Notes: generated from the sequence alone by a model not told the origin. A stretch of 64,000 nucleotides of DNA from Microbacterium sp. Root61 (GCF_001427525.1 NZ_LMGU01000001.1:310001-374000); one strand, 5' to 3'. Shown: positions 16,961 through 25,940, numbered from the stretch's first letter. Made by a program: numbers and translations.

Positions 16961-17930
16961 GATCATCAGTGACCCCGCGACACTGACGATGAACATCCAC
17001 GCCGAGTTCGACGCATCCGTCGATCGCGTGTGGTCTGTCTTCACCGATCCGCGCCAGCTCGAGCGGTTCTGGGGCCCTCCCGGGTGGCCCGCCACCTTCA
17101 CGCGGTTCGACTTCACGCCCGGAGGGCTCGCCCAGTACTCGATGACGGGGCCGGACGGCGAGACGCACCACGCCCGCTGGGAGTTCCTCCGTATCGACGC
17201 TCCCGACTCCTTCGAGGTGCTCGACGGCTTTGCGGACGAGGCGGGGGAGCTGCTCACCGAGATGCCGCCCATGCGCATGGTGTTCTCGTTCGTCGACGAG
17301 GGTGCTCGCACACGGCTTCACGGCGTCACGCACTTCGAGTCGCTCGAGGCGCTCGAGCAGTCCGTCGCGATGGGCATGGTCGAGGGCACCCGGATGGCGA
17401 TGTCGCAGCTCGACACCGTGCTGCAGAGCCTGCGCGACTATGCCCAGGGCAAGGGCACGCGGCTCGAGGTGCTCGACGACCAGCACGTGCGCATCACGCG
17501 TCTGGTCGAAGGATCGCGCGACCTCGTCTGGCGTGCGCACACAGAGCCCGACCTGCTCCGCCAATGGCTGCTCGGACCTGACGGCTGGCGAATGACGGTG
17601 TGCGAAGTCGACCCGGCGGTCGGCGGACACTACCGCTATGCGTGGGAGCCGGTCGACGGCACGGAGGGTCAGGCATTCGGATTCGATGGCGAGAACCTCG
17701 TCATGGATGGGCCGCGTCGCAGCGTCACGACCGAGCACATGACCGGCACCGACTACCCGTCGACGACGAACGACCTGCAGCTCTTCGAAGAGGACGGCGC
17801 GACGCTGCTCACGCTGCTCATCGAGTACCCGGATGCCGCGACCCGCGACATCGTGCTCGCCACAGGCATGCTCGACGGCATGGAAACCAGCTACGAGCGC
17901 CTTGAGCGCGAGGTGCTCGCCTCCGTGTGA
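16947..17930 (+). CDS. Tandem SRPBCC/AHSA1-domain protein
   Basis: A 327-residue protein made of two START-like AHSA1 domains: about residues 10-155 (IHAEFDASVDRVWSVFTDPRQLERFWGP) and 165-320 (VRITRLVEGSRDLVWRAHTEPDLLRQWLLGPDG). Each forms a hydrophobic-cavity fold used for ligand binding. Most bacterial relatives have one domain of about 150 residues, so this is a duplication fused in frame. A clear AGGAGG precedes the ATG although that site lies inside the regulator gene. It may bind the ligand that signals to the operon; the function is unproven. Confidence 0.92.
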   Translation: MPVTEIISDPATLTMNIHAEFDASVDRVWSVFTDPRQLERFWGPPGWPATFTRFDFTPGGLAQYSMTGPDGETHHARWEFLRIDAPDSFEVLDGFADEAGELLTEMPPMRMVFSFVDEGARTRLHGVTHFESLEALEQSVAMGMVEGTRMAMSQLDTVLQSLRDYAQGKGTRLEVLDDQHVRITRLVEGSRDLVWRAHTEPDLLRQWLLGPDGWRMTVCEVDPAVGGHYRYAWEPVDGTEGQAFGFDGENLVMDGPRRSVTTEHMTGTDYPSTTNDLQLFEEDGATLLTLLIEYPDAATRDIVLATGMLDGMETSYERLEREVLASV

Positions 17931-17954
17931 GGTGGGCGCGAGAAAGGGAAGAAC

Positions 17955-18821
17955 ATGACGGAAATGACCATCACCACGCACGTGGTGGGCGAAGGCGACG
18001 ACGCGATCACCTACGACGTTCACGGAGACCTCGCCGACGCGACGGCGGAGCGACCGGCGCTGTTCCTCTTCGGGGCGCCGATGGATGCCACGGGCTTCCA
18101 GGTACTGGCCGCACACTTCAGCGACCGGCCGGTGGTGACCTACGACCCGCGCGGCGCGGGACGCAATCCCGTCGGGACGGCCGACATCACCGCCGAACAG
18201 CACGCCGAAGATCTGCACCGGGTGATCTCCGCCCTCGGCGTCGGGCCGGTCGACGCGTTCGGCAGCAGCGGCGGTGCGGTGACCCTGCTGGCGCTGGCCG
18301 CCGCGCACCCGGAGGATGTGCGCAAGGTGGTGGCACACGAACCGCCCAGCGCGCCCGAGCTGCCCGATGCGGACACGGTGCTCGCGGTTGTGGCAGACAT
18401 GAAGCGGACCTATGCCGAGCAGGGCGATGGCGCGGCGATGGCGAAGTTCATCGGGTTCGTGATGTTCGACGGGCCCGTGCCGGACGACTACCTCGACCAG
18501 CCCGCCCCCGATCCGGCGATGTTCGGCATGTCGGGCGACGACGACGGCTCGCGCACCAATCCGCTCATGCGCAACATGCCGTCGATCCTCGCCTACCGCC
18601 CGGATATCGCGGCCCTACGCGCTCTCGGCGACCGGCTCGTGCTGGCTGCGGGCGTCGAGTCGGGCGAAACGATGGCGGCGCGCGGAGCGCGAGCGATCGC
18701 AGCGGCCGTCGGCATCCCCGCGACGGAGTTCCCGAGCAATCACGGCGGCTTCACCGTCCAGCCGGGATTCCCCAGCGACCCCGACGGGTTCGCCGCGCGA
18801 CTTCGCGACGTGCTCGCCTGA
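17955..18821 (+). CDS. Alpha/beta-hydrolase of ArsR/AHSA1 operon
   Basis: A 288-residue hydrolase with the nucleophile region VDAFGSSGGAV (catalytic Ser in GSSGG) and a C-terminal catalytic His in SNHGGFT. Loop PRGAGRNP follows the third strand. It lies 24 bases after the AHSA1 gene behind AAGGGAAG, so it is the third gene of the operon. Substrate unknown; the operon as a whole suggests detection and hydrolysis of a small hydrophobic compound, which is inference. A strong terminator follows. Confidence 0.92.
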   Translation: MTEMTITTHVVGEGDDAITYDVHGDLADATAERPALFLFGAPMDATGFQVLAAHFSDRPVVTYDPRGAGRNPVGTADITAEQHAEDLHRVISALGVGPVDAFGSSGGAVTLLALAAAHPEDVRKVVAHEPPSAPELPDADTVLAVVADMKRTYAEQGDGAAMAKFIGFVMFDGPVPDDYLDQPAPDPAMFGMSGDDDGSRTNPLMRNMPSILAYRPDIAALRALGDRLVLAAGVESGETMAARGARAIAAAVGIPATEFPSNHGGFTVQPGFPSDPDGFAARLRDVLA

Positions 18822-18843
18822 ACGACAAAGCCTGAACGACGAA
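18816..18843. repeat. 14-bp tandem duplication at hydrolase stop
   Basis: GCCTGAACGACAAA is followed at once by GCCTGAACGACGAA (one mismatch). The first copy contains the hydrolase stop codon; the second leads into the terminator. Confidence 0.7.
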
Positions 18844-18872
18844 GCCCCCGCCGGATCGGCGGGGGCTTCGTC
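18838..18872. terminator. Bidirectional terminator between hydrolase and dps
   Basis: A 16-bp perfect stem with a 3-base GAT loop; the core is GAAGCCCCCGCCG and its inverse. It serves the convergent hydrolase (+) and dps (-) genes. Confidence 0.88.
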
Positions 18873-18882
18873 TGTGCAATGA

Positions 18883-19368
18883 CTATTCGGCGAGGTGCGC
18901 GACGAGGAACCAGCGGTCCTTCTCGAGGCCGCGCATGATCTCGATCGCCACGTCCTGGCTCGTGAGGTCGACCTCATCCAGGCCGTCGACGGCGGCTTTG
19001 ACATCCACGAGCACGGCGTCGATGTCGGCGATGATGTCGCGGACCATGACGTCCCACTGCGTGAAGCCGGCACGCACGGCGCTCTTGCCGGCCTTCTCAG
19101 CGACGGTGGAGAGGCGTGCGTCGATCGGCAGGCCGAGGGCGACGATGCGCTCCGCGGCGGTGTCCGACCAGTCCTGGGCATGCGTGACGACCGAGTCGAG
19201 CAGCTCGTGGATCGCGATGAAGTTCGCGCCACGGACGTTCCAGTGCGCCTGCTTGCCGTTGACGACGAGCGCCTGGAGTCCGATGACGACGGGCGCGAGG
19301 AACTGCGCTGAACCTGCGGCGACCGTCGGGTCTGCCGTGGTGGCGGGAATGGTCTGTGACTTCGTCAT
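18883..19368 (-). CDS. dps: Dps-family DNA-binding/ferritin-like protein
   Basis: A 161-residue ferritin-like protein that oxidises and stores iron and protects DNA in starved or oxidatively stressed cells. The intersubunit ferroxidase ligands are all present: His42 and His54 (12 apart), Asp69 and Glu73. I chose the ATG at 19366-19368 because GGAGG lies nine bases upstream (GGAGGACGAACA); a longer frame to 19410 lacks a site. The short Thr/Ala-rich N-terminal tail has one Lys, so DNA binding through the tail may be weak. Confidence 0.95.
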   Translation of the reverse strand: MTKSQTIPATTADPTVAAGSAQFLAPVVIGLQALVVNGKQAHWNVRGANFIAIHELLDSVVTHAQDWSDTAAERIVALGLPIDARLSTVAEKAGKSAVRAGFTQWDVMVRDIIADIDAVLVDVKAAVDGLDEVDLTSQDVAIEIMRGLEKDRWFLVAHLAE

Positions 19369-19517
19369 TGTTCGTCCTCCGTGGTGTGCGGGTGATGTCT
19401 GCAGGAACAACGCTACTCAGGCCGTCGCATTCCGCAAGCAAGCTGAGGCTCGGCTAAATCGCGCTCGGAGGTGCCGTGAATGCCAGGATGGAGCCGCTCA
19501 GCGACTACCGTCGAGGG

Positions 19518-21662
19518 GTGCCTTCTGCCGATCATGACCTCGGACCGCAGCATCTCTCGGAGCCCCGCCGCCGTGTGCGCCGCGAGCCGCTGGATCGATC
19601 CCCGGAACACGCCGAACCGGCACGCTTCCTGCCGCACGTGCAGGGGCTGCGCGCGATCGCCGTGCTCCTGGTCGTGCTCTACCACTTCTGGCCCGGGCGC
19701 CTCCCGGGCGGCTACGTCGGTGTCGACGTCTTCTTCGTCATCTCCGGGTTCCTGATCACGTCACACCTGATGCGCGAGCTGACCGCCACTGGCACGGTGC
19801 GGCTCGGCCAGTTCTGGGCGCGGCGCGCCCGACGCCTGCTGCCGGCATCCCTCCTCGTCCTCCTCTTCTGCGCGATCGTGGCGGGCTCGCCGTACCTCTC
19901 GCCGCTCTCTGCTTTGCCGAACGAGGTGCGCGAGATCATCGCGTCGACCTTCTACGTCGAGAACTGGTTCCTCGCGCTCAACTCGGCCGACTACCTGAAC
20001 AACTCCGGCGACCCGACCACCGTCCAGCACTACTGGTCGCTGTCGCTCGAGGAGCAGTTCTACGTGATGTGGCCGCTGATCATGCTGCTGGCGGCATGGA
20101 TCGCGGTGAAGTACTTCAAGGGCGGGCTGCGCCGCGCCGTCATCGTCGCCATCGGCGTCGTGACCGTGGCATCCTTCATCTTCTGCGTCGTCTTCACGCT
20201 GACCGACCCGGCACCGGCGTACTTCGTGACGTTCGGCCGCATGTGGCAGTTCGGCGTCGGGGCACTGGTGGCCCTGATCCCGATGCTGCGGATCAGCAAC
20301 GCGATCGGCAGCTTCGTGCTCGGCTGGGCGGGCATCGTCGGGCTCGTGTACACGGCATTCACCTTTGACGGACAGACGACCTTCCCCGGCTACGCGGCAG
20401 CGTTGCCGACGCTGTCTGCGGCGGCGATCCTGATGGCCTCGAACACGCAGCGCTGGTGGTACCCGACGCGCTTCCTGTCGATCCGTCCGATGCAGTTCAC
20501 CGGCGACATCTCGTACTCGCTGTACCTGTGGCACTGGCCGCTGATCATCATCGCGCCGTCGGTGCCGTTCTGGGGCCTCACGATCTACCACCGCGTCGCA
20601 CTGCTGGCGATCTGCTTCGTGCTGGCGTGGCTCACGAAGAAGTTCGTCGAAGATCCGATGCGCGGCTGGAAGGTGCTCACCTCCCGGCCCGCCAAGGTCA
20701 CCCTGTGGGCATCCTTGGCAGCGATGCTGGTCGTGGCAGGCACCGCGGGTGCGGCGTGGGCGATCAACGCCCCGGCCTACCGCGCCGGCGAGCAGGCGTT
20801 GTCGCAGCTGCGCACCGACCCGCCGCCGTGCTTCGGTGCGGCGGTCGTGCTCGACGCGGACTGCGCCGGCACCGACTTCGGCGACGAGATCCTGCCGGCG
20901 CCGGGTTTCGCCGGCATCGACCGGCCCGAGGACGCGCAGTGCTTCGTGCAGCTGAACGACTCGCGGCCCGTGTCGTGCGAATTCGGTTCGGACGCCGACG
21001 ACGCACCCCGCATCGCGCTGGTCGGCGACAGTCACGCGTACCAGCTGCTCTCCACCTTCGAGCGGATGGCGGATGAGAACGGCTGGCACCTGACGACGTA
21101 CTTCAAGGGCGCGTGTCCCTGGAACACGACGCCGCTGTCCACGCCCGGAGCGTTCGGTGCGGCGTGCACCGAGTGGCGCGACGGCGTGACCCGCTCGATG
21201 CAGGATCGCGACTTCGACGCCGTGTTCACGGCTGCGATCGCGACGACCCCGTACTCCTCTGCCGGCTTCGACTCGTCATACGACGCGGCCGTCGCGGGCT
21301 ATCAGGATGCGTGGAGCGAGGTGCTCGATCGCGGCATCCCCGTCATCACCGTCGTGGACAACCCCGTGTGGGAGACCGATCCGAACAAATGCCTGCGCAC
21401 GCGCGACATGAGCGCGTGCGACGGTCCCCGCAGCGAGCTGCTCGTCGAGAACGACCCGCTGCGCGCCGCCGCGGCCGGCCTCGACGGCGTGACCCTGCTC
21501 GACTTCACCGACGTGTTCTGCGACGACAGTTCGTGCTTCCCCGTGGTGGGGGGCGCGAACGTCTATCGCGACCAGGACCACCTCACGGTGACCTTCGTCG
21601 ACACCCTCGTGCCGCAGTACACCGCGGCCATCGAGGCGGCATTGGCGGCCGCTCGGCAATAG
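19518..21662 (+). CDS. Membrane O-acyltransferase with SGNH domain (OafA/YrhL-like)
   Basis: About 714 residues. An acyltransferase-3 membrane domain with some 10-11 segments (residues about 35-400) starts HVQGLRAIAVLLVVLYHFWPG, including the catalytic His, and has the conserved GGYVGVDVFFVISGFLI. A C-terminal extracytoplasmic SGNH-type domain follows (ALVGDSHAYQLL with nucleophile Ser; DQDHLT with the Asp-x-x-His pair). Such enzymes O-acetylate cell-wall polysaccharide or peptidoglycan. I chose GTG 19518 because TACCGT lies exactly six bases before it; GTG 19476 and ATG 19488 are alternatives adding 10-14 residues. Confidence 0.94.
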   Translation: MPSADHDLGPQHLSEPRRRVRREPLDRSPEHAEPARFLPHVQGLRAIAVLLVVLYHFWPGRLPGGYVGVDVFFVISGFLITSHLMRELTATGTVRLGQFWARRARRLLPASLLVLLFCAIVAGSPYLSPLSALPNEVREIIASTFYVENWFLALNSADYLNNSGDPTTVQHYWSLSLEEQFYVMWPLIMLLAAWIAVKYFKGGLRRAVIVAIGVVTVASFIFCVVFTLTDPAPAYFVTFGRMWQFGVGALVALIPMLRISNAIGSFVLGWAGIVGLVYTAFTFDGQTTFPGYAAALPTLSAAAILMASNTQRWWYPTRFLSIRPMQFTGDISYSLYLWHWPLIIIAPSVPFWGLTIYHRVALLAICFVLAWLTKKFVEDPMRGWKVLTSRPAKVTLWASLAAMLVVAGTAGAAWAINAPAYRAGEQALSQLRTDPPPCFGAAVVLDADCAGTDFGDEILPAPGFAGIDRPEDAQCFVQLNDSRPVSCEFGSDADDAPRIALVGDSHAYQLLSTFERMADENGWHLTTYFKGACPWNTTPLSTPGAFGAACTEWRDGVTRSMQDRDFDAVFTAAIATTPYSSAGFDSSYDAAVAGYQDAWSEVLDRGIPVITVVDNPVWETDPNKCLRTRDMSACDGPRSELLVENDPLRAAAAGLDGVTLLDFTDVFCDDSSCFPVVGGANVYRDQDHLTVTFVDTLVPQYTAAIEAALAAARQ

Positions 21663-21671
21663 GGTCGGAGC

Positions 21672-22211
21672 ATGACGATTGCCGAAGGCGCTTCCGTACT
21701 GTCCGTCGCGGGCAAGACCCCCGACATCCATCCCACCGCGTTCGTCGCGACCGGGGGGAGGGTGATCGGAGCGGTCACCCTCGGCGAGGGCGCGAGCGTC
21801 TGGTACAACGCCGTCCTGCGCGGGGACAGCGACACGATCACCATCGGCGCCGGCAGCAACCTGCAGGACAACGTCGCGGTCCATGTCGACATGGGGCAGC
21901 CCGTCGTCATCGGCGAGAACGTCTCGGTCGGGCACAACGCCGTTGTGCACGGTTGCACGATCGGGGACGGCACCCTGATCGGGATGGGGAGCGTTATCCT
22001 CTCCGGTGCCGTGATCGGTTCGGGATGCCTCGTGGCCGGCGGCGCGGTCGTGCTTGAGGGCACCGTGGTTCCCGACGGCTCGCTCGTGGCCGGTGTGCCG
22101 GCGAAGGTGCGCCGCGAACTCACCGAGGAGGAGCGCGCCGGCATCCGCCGCAACGCCGCCACCTATCGGGCGCACCTGTCCACCCACGTCAATGCGGTGT
22201 CGGTGGGCTGA
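21672..22211 (+). CDS. Gamma-carbonic-anhydrase-like hexapeptide-repeat protein
   Basis: A 179-residue left-handed beta-helix protein of the gamma-carbonic anhydrase/PaaY/YrdA family, with repeated hexapeptides and metal-ligand-type histidines in NVAVHVD and VGHNAVVHG. Many relatives bind zinc, but activity varies. The -10-like TAGGGT (21660-21665) sits six bases before the ATG and begins with the TAG stop codon of the acyltransferase gene, an economical overlap of two signals. A C-terminal helix (ELTEEERAGIRRNAATYRAHL) is typical. Confidence 0.92.
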   Translation: MTIAEGASVLSVAGKTPDIHPTAFVATGGRVIGAVTLGEGASVWYNAVLRGDSDTITIGAGSNLQDNVAVHVDMGQPVVIGENVSVGHNAVVHGCTIGDGTLIGMGSVILSGAVIGSGCLVAGGAVVLEGTVVPDGSLVAGVPAKVRRELTEEERAGIRRNAATYRAHLSTHVNAVSVG

Positions 22212-22223
22212 ACGAGGCCGATC

Positions 22224-22586
22224 ATGCGCATCGAGACGCTGCAGCCGGACGAGGTCTTCGTCTTCGGCTCGAACGCGTCCGGTGCCCACGGCGGTGGCGC
22301 GGCGCTGTTCGCCTACGAGTGCTTCGGCGCGGTGTGGGGACAGTCCGAGGGGCTGCAGGGGCAGTCGTACGGCATCGACACGATGTCGGGGCTCGAGGTC
22401 TTCCGCGAGCAGGCGCGACGGTTCGTCGACTTCGCGGCGCAGCATCCGGAACTTCGATTCGTCATGACCGAGGTCGGCTGCGGCATCGCGGGTTACACGC
22501 CTGCGCAGGTCGCCGGGTTCTTCGCGGACGCACCGCCGAATGTGGTGCTGCCGGAGTCTTTCGTGGACGTGCTGGGGGCGGGCTGA
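22224..22586 (+). CDS. A1S_2505-like hypothetical protein
   Basis: A 120-residue protein starting with a FVFGSNASGAHGGGAAL loop and containing GLQGQSYGIDT and VGCGIAGYTPAQVAGFF. This pattern matches the small A1S_2505-like family often carried on phages, distantly like macro-domain (ADP-ribose-binding) folds: a glycine-rich loop after the first strand and GIAGY near the end. Function unknown. It is 12 bases after the hexapeptide gene and overlaps the next gene by one base (TGATG). Confidence 0.8.
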   Translation: MRIETLQPDEVFVFGSNASGAHGGGAALFAYECFGAVWGQSEGLQGQSYGIDTMSGLEVFREQARRFVDFAAQHPELRFVMTEVGCGIAGYTPAQVAGFFADAPPNVVLPESFVDVLGAG

Positions 22587-23152
22587 TGCAGGCCTGGAGC
22601 TGGGAAGCGACAGCGACGCTGATCCAGGCGGTGGCGACCGTGATCGCCCTCGCGGGCGTCGCGCTCACGTTCTACCTGTCGCTGCGTGCGGAACGACGTG
22701 AGCGCGAGCGCACCCAGCAGGAGGCGGAGCGTGCCCGAGCCGGGGCCGAGCGGGCGGAACACGCGGCGGCGCTGGGAATCGACGCGCTGACTCGCATCGC
22801 GGAGAGCATCGAAGGGCTCGAGCGGAGGCGCGCCGAGTATGGTTTTCTCGCACAGCGGGCGGGGAAGGCAGCCTGGTCACTGACGCACGACGCGGGCGAC
22901 GTCTATCGGCTGACGAACACCGGTGACGCCGTCGCCTATGCGACGACGGTGTCGACGGATGCCTCGGTAATCACGCCGGACGGACTGCCCGCGTCACTCG
23001 ACGTGCCTCCGGGTGAGGGCGCCGCGTTCCGCGCGGAGATCGGGCCGTTGACGACCGACGCGACCGTCACCGTCGTGTGGGCGGAGTCGCCGCAGGACGA
23101 GTCGTCGCGCCGGTCGTGGCGTTACCCGCTGCCCGAGGCATCGCCGCACTAG
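22586..23152 (+). CDS. Hypothetical single-pass membrane protein with coiled coil
   Basis: A 188-residue protein with one N-terminal membrane segment (about 8-32; ATLIQAVATVIALAGVALTFYLSL), a charged Arg/Glu/Ala coiled-coil stretch (about 35-85), and a C-terminal beta-rich part (about 95-185) that looks like a small immunoglobulin-like domain. I do not recognise a family. The start overlaps the stop of the preceding gene. Its 3' end overlaps the convergent hydrolase gene by four bases: CTAG at 23149-23152 supplies stop codons to both strands. Confidence 0.75.
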   Translation: MQAWSWEATATLIQAVATVIALAGVALTFYLSLRAERRERERTQQEAERARAGAERAEHAAALGIDALTRIAESIEGLERRRAEYGFLAQRAGKAAWSLTHDAGDVYRLTNTGDAVAYATTVSTDASVITPDGLPASLDVPPGEGAAFRAEIGPLTTDATVTVVWAESPQDESSRRSWRYPLPEASPH

Positions 23153-24006
23153 CCGGTCTGCGCGGGCGGGTGGTGCTCGCCGCGGTGGATCTCGAAGACC
23201 TTCGCGCCATGCGGGCCGGGAACGTCGACGATCGGCTTGTCGTCCATGAAAAGACGGATGAGGTGCGCGAGCTCGTGCGGATGGCTGAAGTTGATCGCGT
23301 GCGCGGCGCCCTCGAGTACGACGATCAGGACGTGGTTCGGATCCTGCGCGGCGACTTCCTGGACGCGCGTCGGGTGGGGGAGCAGCGGATCCCGGGTGCC
23401 GAGGACGACGAGGGTGGGAACCTTCAGCTCCATCAGGCGCTGCAGCGTCGGGTACTGCGTGAGCGCCTTGAACATCTTGAAGGTGCTCGGGACCCCGAAG
23501 CGCAGGTAGTCGGGCGTGGCGACGGAGATCATCTTGATCGGCTCGCGCCCGCCGTCCTTGGACAGCTGGCCGATCGCCCGCCGCAGCGGCTGGTTGTGGA
23601 TGCCTCCGGCGGGGGAGACGAGGATGGCGCGCTCGAGGCGCTCGGGAAAATGATGCGCGAACTCGAGGATGACAGGGCAGCCCATCGAGTTACCGACGAG
23701 ACTCGTCTTCTCGATCCCGCGGTCGTCGAGGAACCGTGCCGCGGCGTGCGCGAGATCCGGGATGTCGAGCGCGACACCGGCCTTTCCGCTGCGGCCGAAT
23801 CCCGGCAGATCCGGCACGAGTGTGTGGAACTCGTCCGCCAGCAGTTCGGCGGTCGGCAGCAGGTAGCGCCCGGACAGGCCGAAGCCGTGCAGGTGTGTGA
23901 TCACACGCGCGTCGGGTGGATTGGCGGACTCCCGGTAGAAGATGTCGACTCCGTCGACCATGGTCCAGCGCTCGGCCAGTCCCGACGCCGGCGTGCGCGG
24001 ATGCAT
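23149..24006 (-). CDS. Alpha/beta-hydrolase (esterase/epoxide-hydrolase-like)
   Basis: About 285 residues. THLHGFGLSGRYLLP is the oxyanion region, LPGFGRSGK the conserved loop, SLVGNSMGCPVI the nucleophile elbow, and EGAAHAINFSHP holds the catalytic His; VLGTRDPLLP gives the acid. It resembles C-C bond or epoxide hydrolases in sequence style, but the substrate is unknown. The start is uncertain: ATG 24004-24006 is preceded by CATCGT plus six bases, while an open frame continues to 24225 with unlikely sequence. Confidence 0.85.
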   Translation of the reverse strand: MHPRTPASGLAERWTMVDGVDIFYRESANPPDARVITHLHGFGLSGRYLLPTAELLADEFHTLVPDLPGFGRSGKAGVALDIPDLAHAAARFLDDRGIEKTSLVGNSMGCPVILEFAHHFPERLERAILVSPAGGIHNQPLRRAIGQLSKDGGREPIKMISVATPDYLRFGVPSTFKMFKALTQYPTLQRLMELKVPTLVVLGTRDPLLPHPTRVQEVAAQDPNHVLIVVLEGAAHAINFSHPHELAHLIRLFMDDKPIVDVPGPHGAKVFEIHRGEHHPPAQTG

Positions 24007-24187
24007 CCGTGCACGATGGCGGTATGACGCCTTCTCGGCATTCTTGACCACCGCGAACCCCTTCCCGGATGGCGTGGCTCCATCTGGAAGTTCCCAGACG
24101 AGACCCGTGGTGTCAATACCAGCCGACGGTCGCGCGTGATGGATCACCCCAGGAGGGTGAAAGTGGGCGTGGGGGACTCCCGCCGGG

Positions 24188-24988
24188 TCACCAGCGACGG
24201 CCGTGCAGGCGCTCCTCGAGGACATGTGCGCACTCGGCCGTCATCGCCGCGTACTGTCGCCGTCGGCTGAGACCCTCGGCGGGCGAGTCGTCGTCAGGAC
24301 GGTCGACCTCGGCGGTGGCGAAGGTGAGGGCAACGCTGGCGATCGGGTGGCCATGCGGATCGCGCACCACACTCGCGACCGAGGAGATGCCCGGGGTGAC
24401 GTCGTCGTCCACGAAGCCGAACCCGAGGGTGCGCACCTGCCGCAGGATCCGCATCAGAGCGGACGGGCCGTTCGGTCCGGTGCCATGGCGCGTGGTGAAC
24501 GCGCCCCTGTCCGGGTAGAGGGCGCGCACCTGGGCCGGAGGAAGCTCGGCGAGGATGGCGCGTCCGCTCGCTGTCAGGTGCGACGGGAGGCGGACGCCGA
24601 CATCGGTGATCAGCGGCGACTGGGACGGATCGCGCACTTCGTCCAGATACAGCACGTCCCGTCCATGCAGGACGCAGACGTGGGCGCTGAACCGGGTCTG
24701 CTGCACGAGTCGGTTCAGGACCGGACGCCCCAGACGGGTGAGGGGCTGATGGTACGAGAATGCTGCGCCGAGTTCGAAGGCGGCGATCCCGAGCGCATAC
24801 CGGTGCGTTCCGTCCAAGCGCACCAGGAAGCCCTCGTCGACGAGGATCTTCAGCAGCTGGTAGACGGTCGACCGGGGGAGTCCGGTCTCGTCGATGATGA
24901 CGCTCGCGCCGGTGGGGCGCTGCATCCGGGAGAGGACACGCAGGATCGCCAAGGTCGCGCTCGCCGCCGGAGCCTTGGACTCGCTCAT
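24188..24988 (-). CDS. IclR-family transcriptional regulator
   Basis: A 266-residue regulator with an N-terminal winged helix (about 10-70; ASVIIDETGLPRSTVYQLLKILVDEGFLVR) and an IclR effector-binding domain (about 80-255; HLTASGRAILAELP and the C-terminal ISSVASVVRDPHGHPIASVALTF). GGAG precedes the ATG. It is divergent from the DUF1989/ABC-importer operon; TAGAAT (25028-25033, minus strand) is its likely -10, and a 16-bp palindrome covers the -35 zone, so it probably represses itself and the importer. Confidence 0.94.
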   Translation of the reverse strand: MSESKAPAASATLAILRVLSRMQRPTGASVIIDETGLPRSTVYQLLKILVDEGFLVRLDGTHRYALGIAAFELGAAFSYHQPLTRLGRPVLNRLVQQTRFSAHVCVLHGRDVLYLDEVRDPSQSPLITDVGVRLPSHLTASGRAILAELPPAQVRALYPDRGAFTTRHGTGPNGPSALMRILRQVRTLGFGFVDDDVTPGISSVASVVRDPHGHPIASVALTFATAEVDRPDDDSPAEGLSRRRQYAAMTAECAHVLEERLHGRRW

Positions 24989-25040
24989 GTCACTCCGCTT
25001 CGCGATCGGGCGGGTCGCCCTGGGTCGATTCTAGAGCGCA

Positions 25041-25056
25041 GTCCGGGATCCCGGAC
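25041..25056. promoter_or_regulatory. Palindromic candidate IclR operator
   Basis: GTCCGGGA and its exact inverse form a 16-bp perfect palindrome midway between iclR-type gene and the DUF1989 operon, overlapping the -35 zone of the regulator's predicted promoter. Confidence 0.6.
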
Positions 25057-25123
25057 ACGGATTGCCCGGAACCCCCAAATCGAAACATCACCGAAACGAA
25101 CCTCTCGCTTGACTGAGGAACAC

Positions 25124-25855
25124 ATGGAGTCAAGCGATGGAGTCATGGAAATGAAGCAGGATCTGAAGACTTACTGGGCCACCGGAGAACACGTGGAGTG
25201 GGACCGGCAGCTGCGCGAGTTCGGCTCGGCGGACGTGCCCGGAACGATCGTCCACGATGTGGTCGTGCCCGCCCGAGGGTTCCTCCGGGCCCGCGTCGTC
25301 GAGGCAGGCGATGTCATCCGCATCGTCAACGTGGCGGGCCAGCAGGTCATGGACGTCATGCTCTACGACGCCGACAACATCAAGAACGTGGCCTCGATGA
25401 GCAACACGATCTTGGCCGGAGGCACGAACAAGCTCACGACCGGTGTGACGGTCTACGCGAAGAACGGCCAGAAGCTCGCCACGGTCGGTCTGGACACCGC
25501 AGGCGTGGCGGCGGCGGACGGCGGCTACTGCAGCGACGCGGTGAACGAACTGCGCTACGGCATCGAGGGCAGCCCGAACTGCAAGCAGAACCTGGTCGCC
25601 TCGATGGCCGAGTATGGGATGACCCCCGACGATCTTGAAGAAGGATGCTTCACCGCTTTCCTCAAGCTCGAGCACGACCACGACGGGACAACCCGTCTCT
25701 ACCCCTCGCCGAGCAAGCCGGGCGACGTCTTCGAGCTCATCGCCGAGCGACGCATCATCGTGTCCGCCTCGGCGTGCCCGTCCGAGCGCGCCGTCACCAA
25801 CAACCACAACCCGACCCCCATGAAGGTCATCATCTACACCCCCGCAACGTCCTGA
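25124..25855 (+). CDS. DUF1989 / urea carboxylase-associated family protein
   Basis: A 243-residue DUF1989-type protein. Recognisable parts are the N-terminal barrel (IVHDVVVPARGFLRARVVEAGDVIRIVNVAGQQVMDVM), the Cys-containing YCSDAVNELRYG and the C-terminal SACPSERAVTNNHNPTPMKV. Known relatives sit in urea/guanidine carboxylase clusters, where paired DUF1989 subunits act as carboxyguanidine deiminase. Here a single copy leads an ABC-importer operon with no carboxylase or hydrolase. I chose ATG 25124 for the GAGGAA five bases upstream. The substrate, probably a small nitrogen compound, is inference. Confidence 0.88.
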   Translation: MESSDGVMEMKQDLKTYWATGEHVEWDRQLREFGSADVPGTIVHDVVVPARGFLRARVVEAGDVIRIVNVAGQQVMDVMLYDADNIKNVASMSNTILAGGTNKLTTGVTVYAKNGQKLATVGLDTAGVAAADGGYCSDAVNELRYGIEGSPNCKQNLVASMAEYGMTPDDLEEGCFTAFLKLEHDHDGTTRLYPSPSKPGDVFELIAERRIIVSASACPSERAVTNNHNPTPMKVIIYTPATS

Positions 25856-25940
25856 CCCGCTCAGGAGAAACAGAGATACACCCGAGATCCATATTCGCGA
25901 CGTCATCGATCCTCGAGAGCGTCATCCCGCAAGGAGCATC

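Noticed and set aside
24989..25123. Guanidine (ykkC-type) riboswitch before the DUF1989 operon
   Set aside because: Considered because of the family context. None of the conserved ykkC sequence blocks are visible in this 135-base region.
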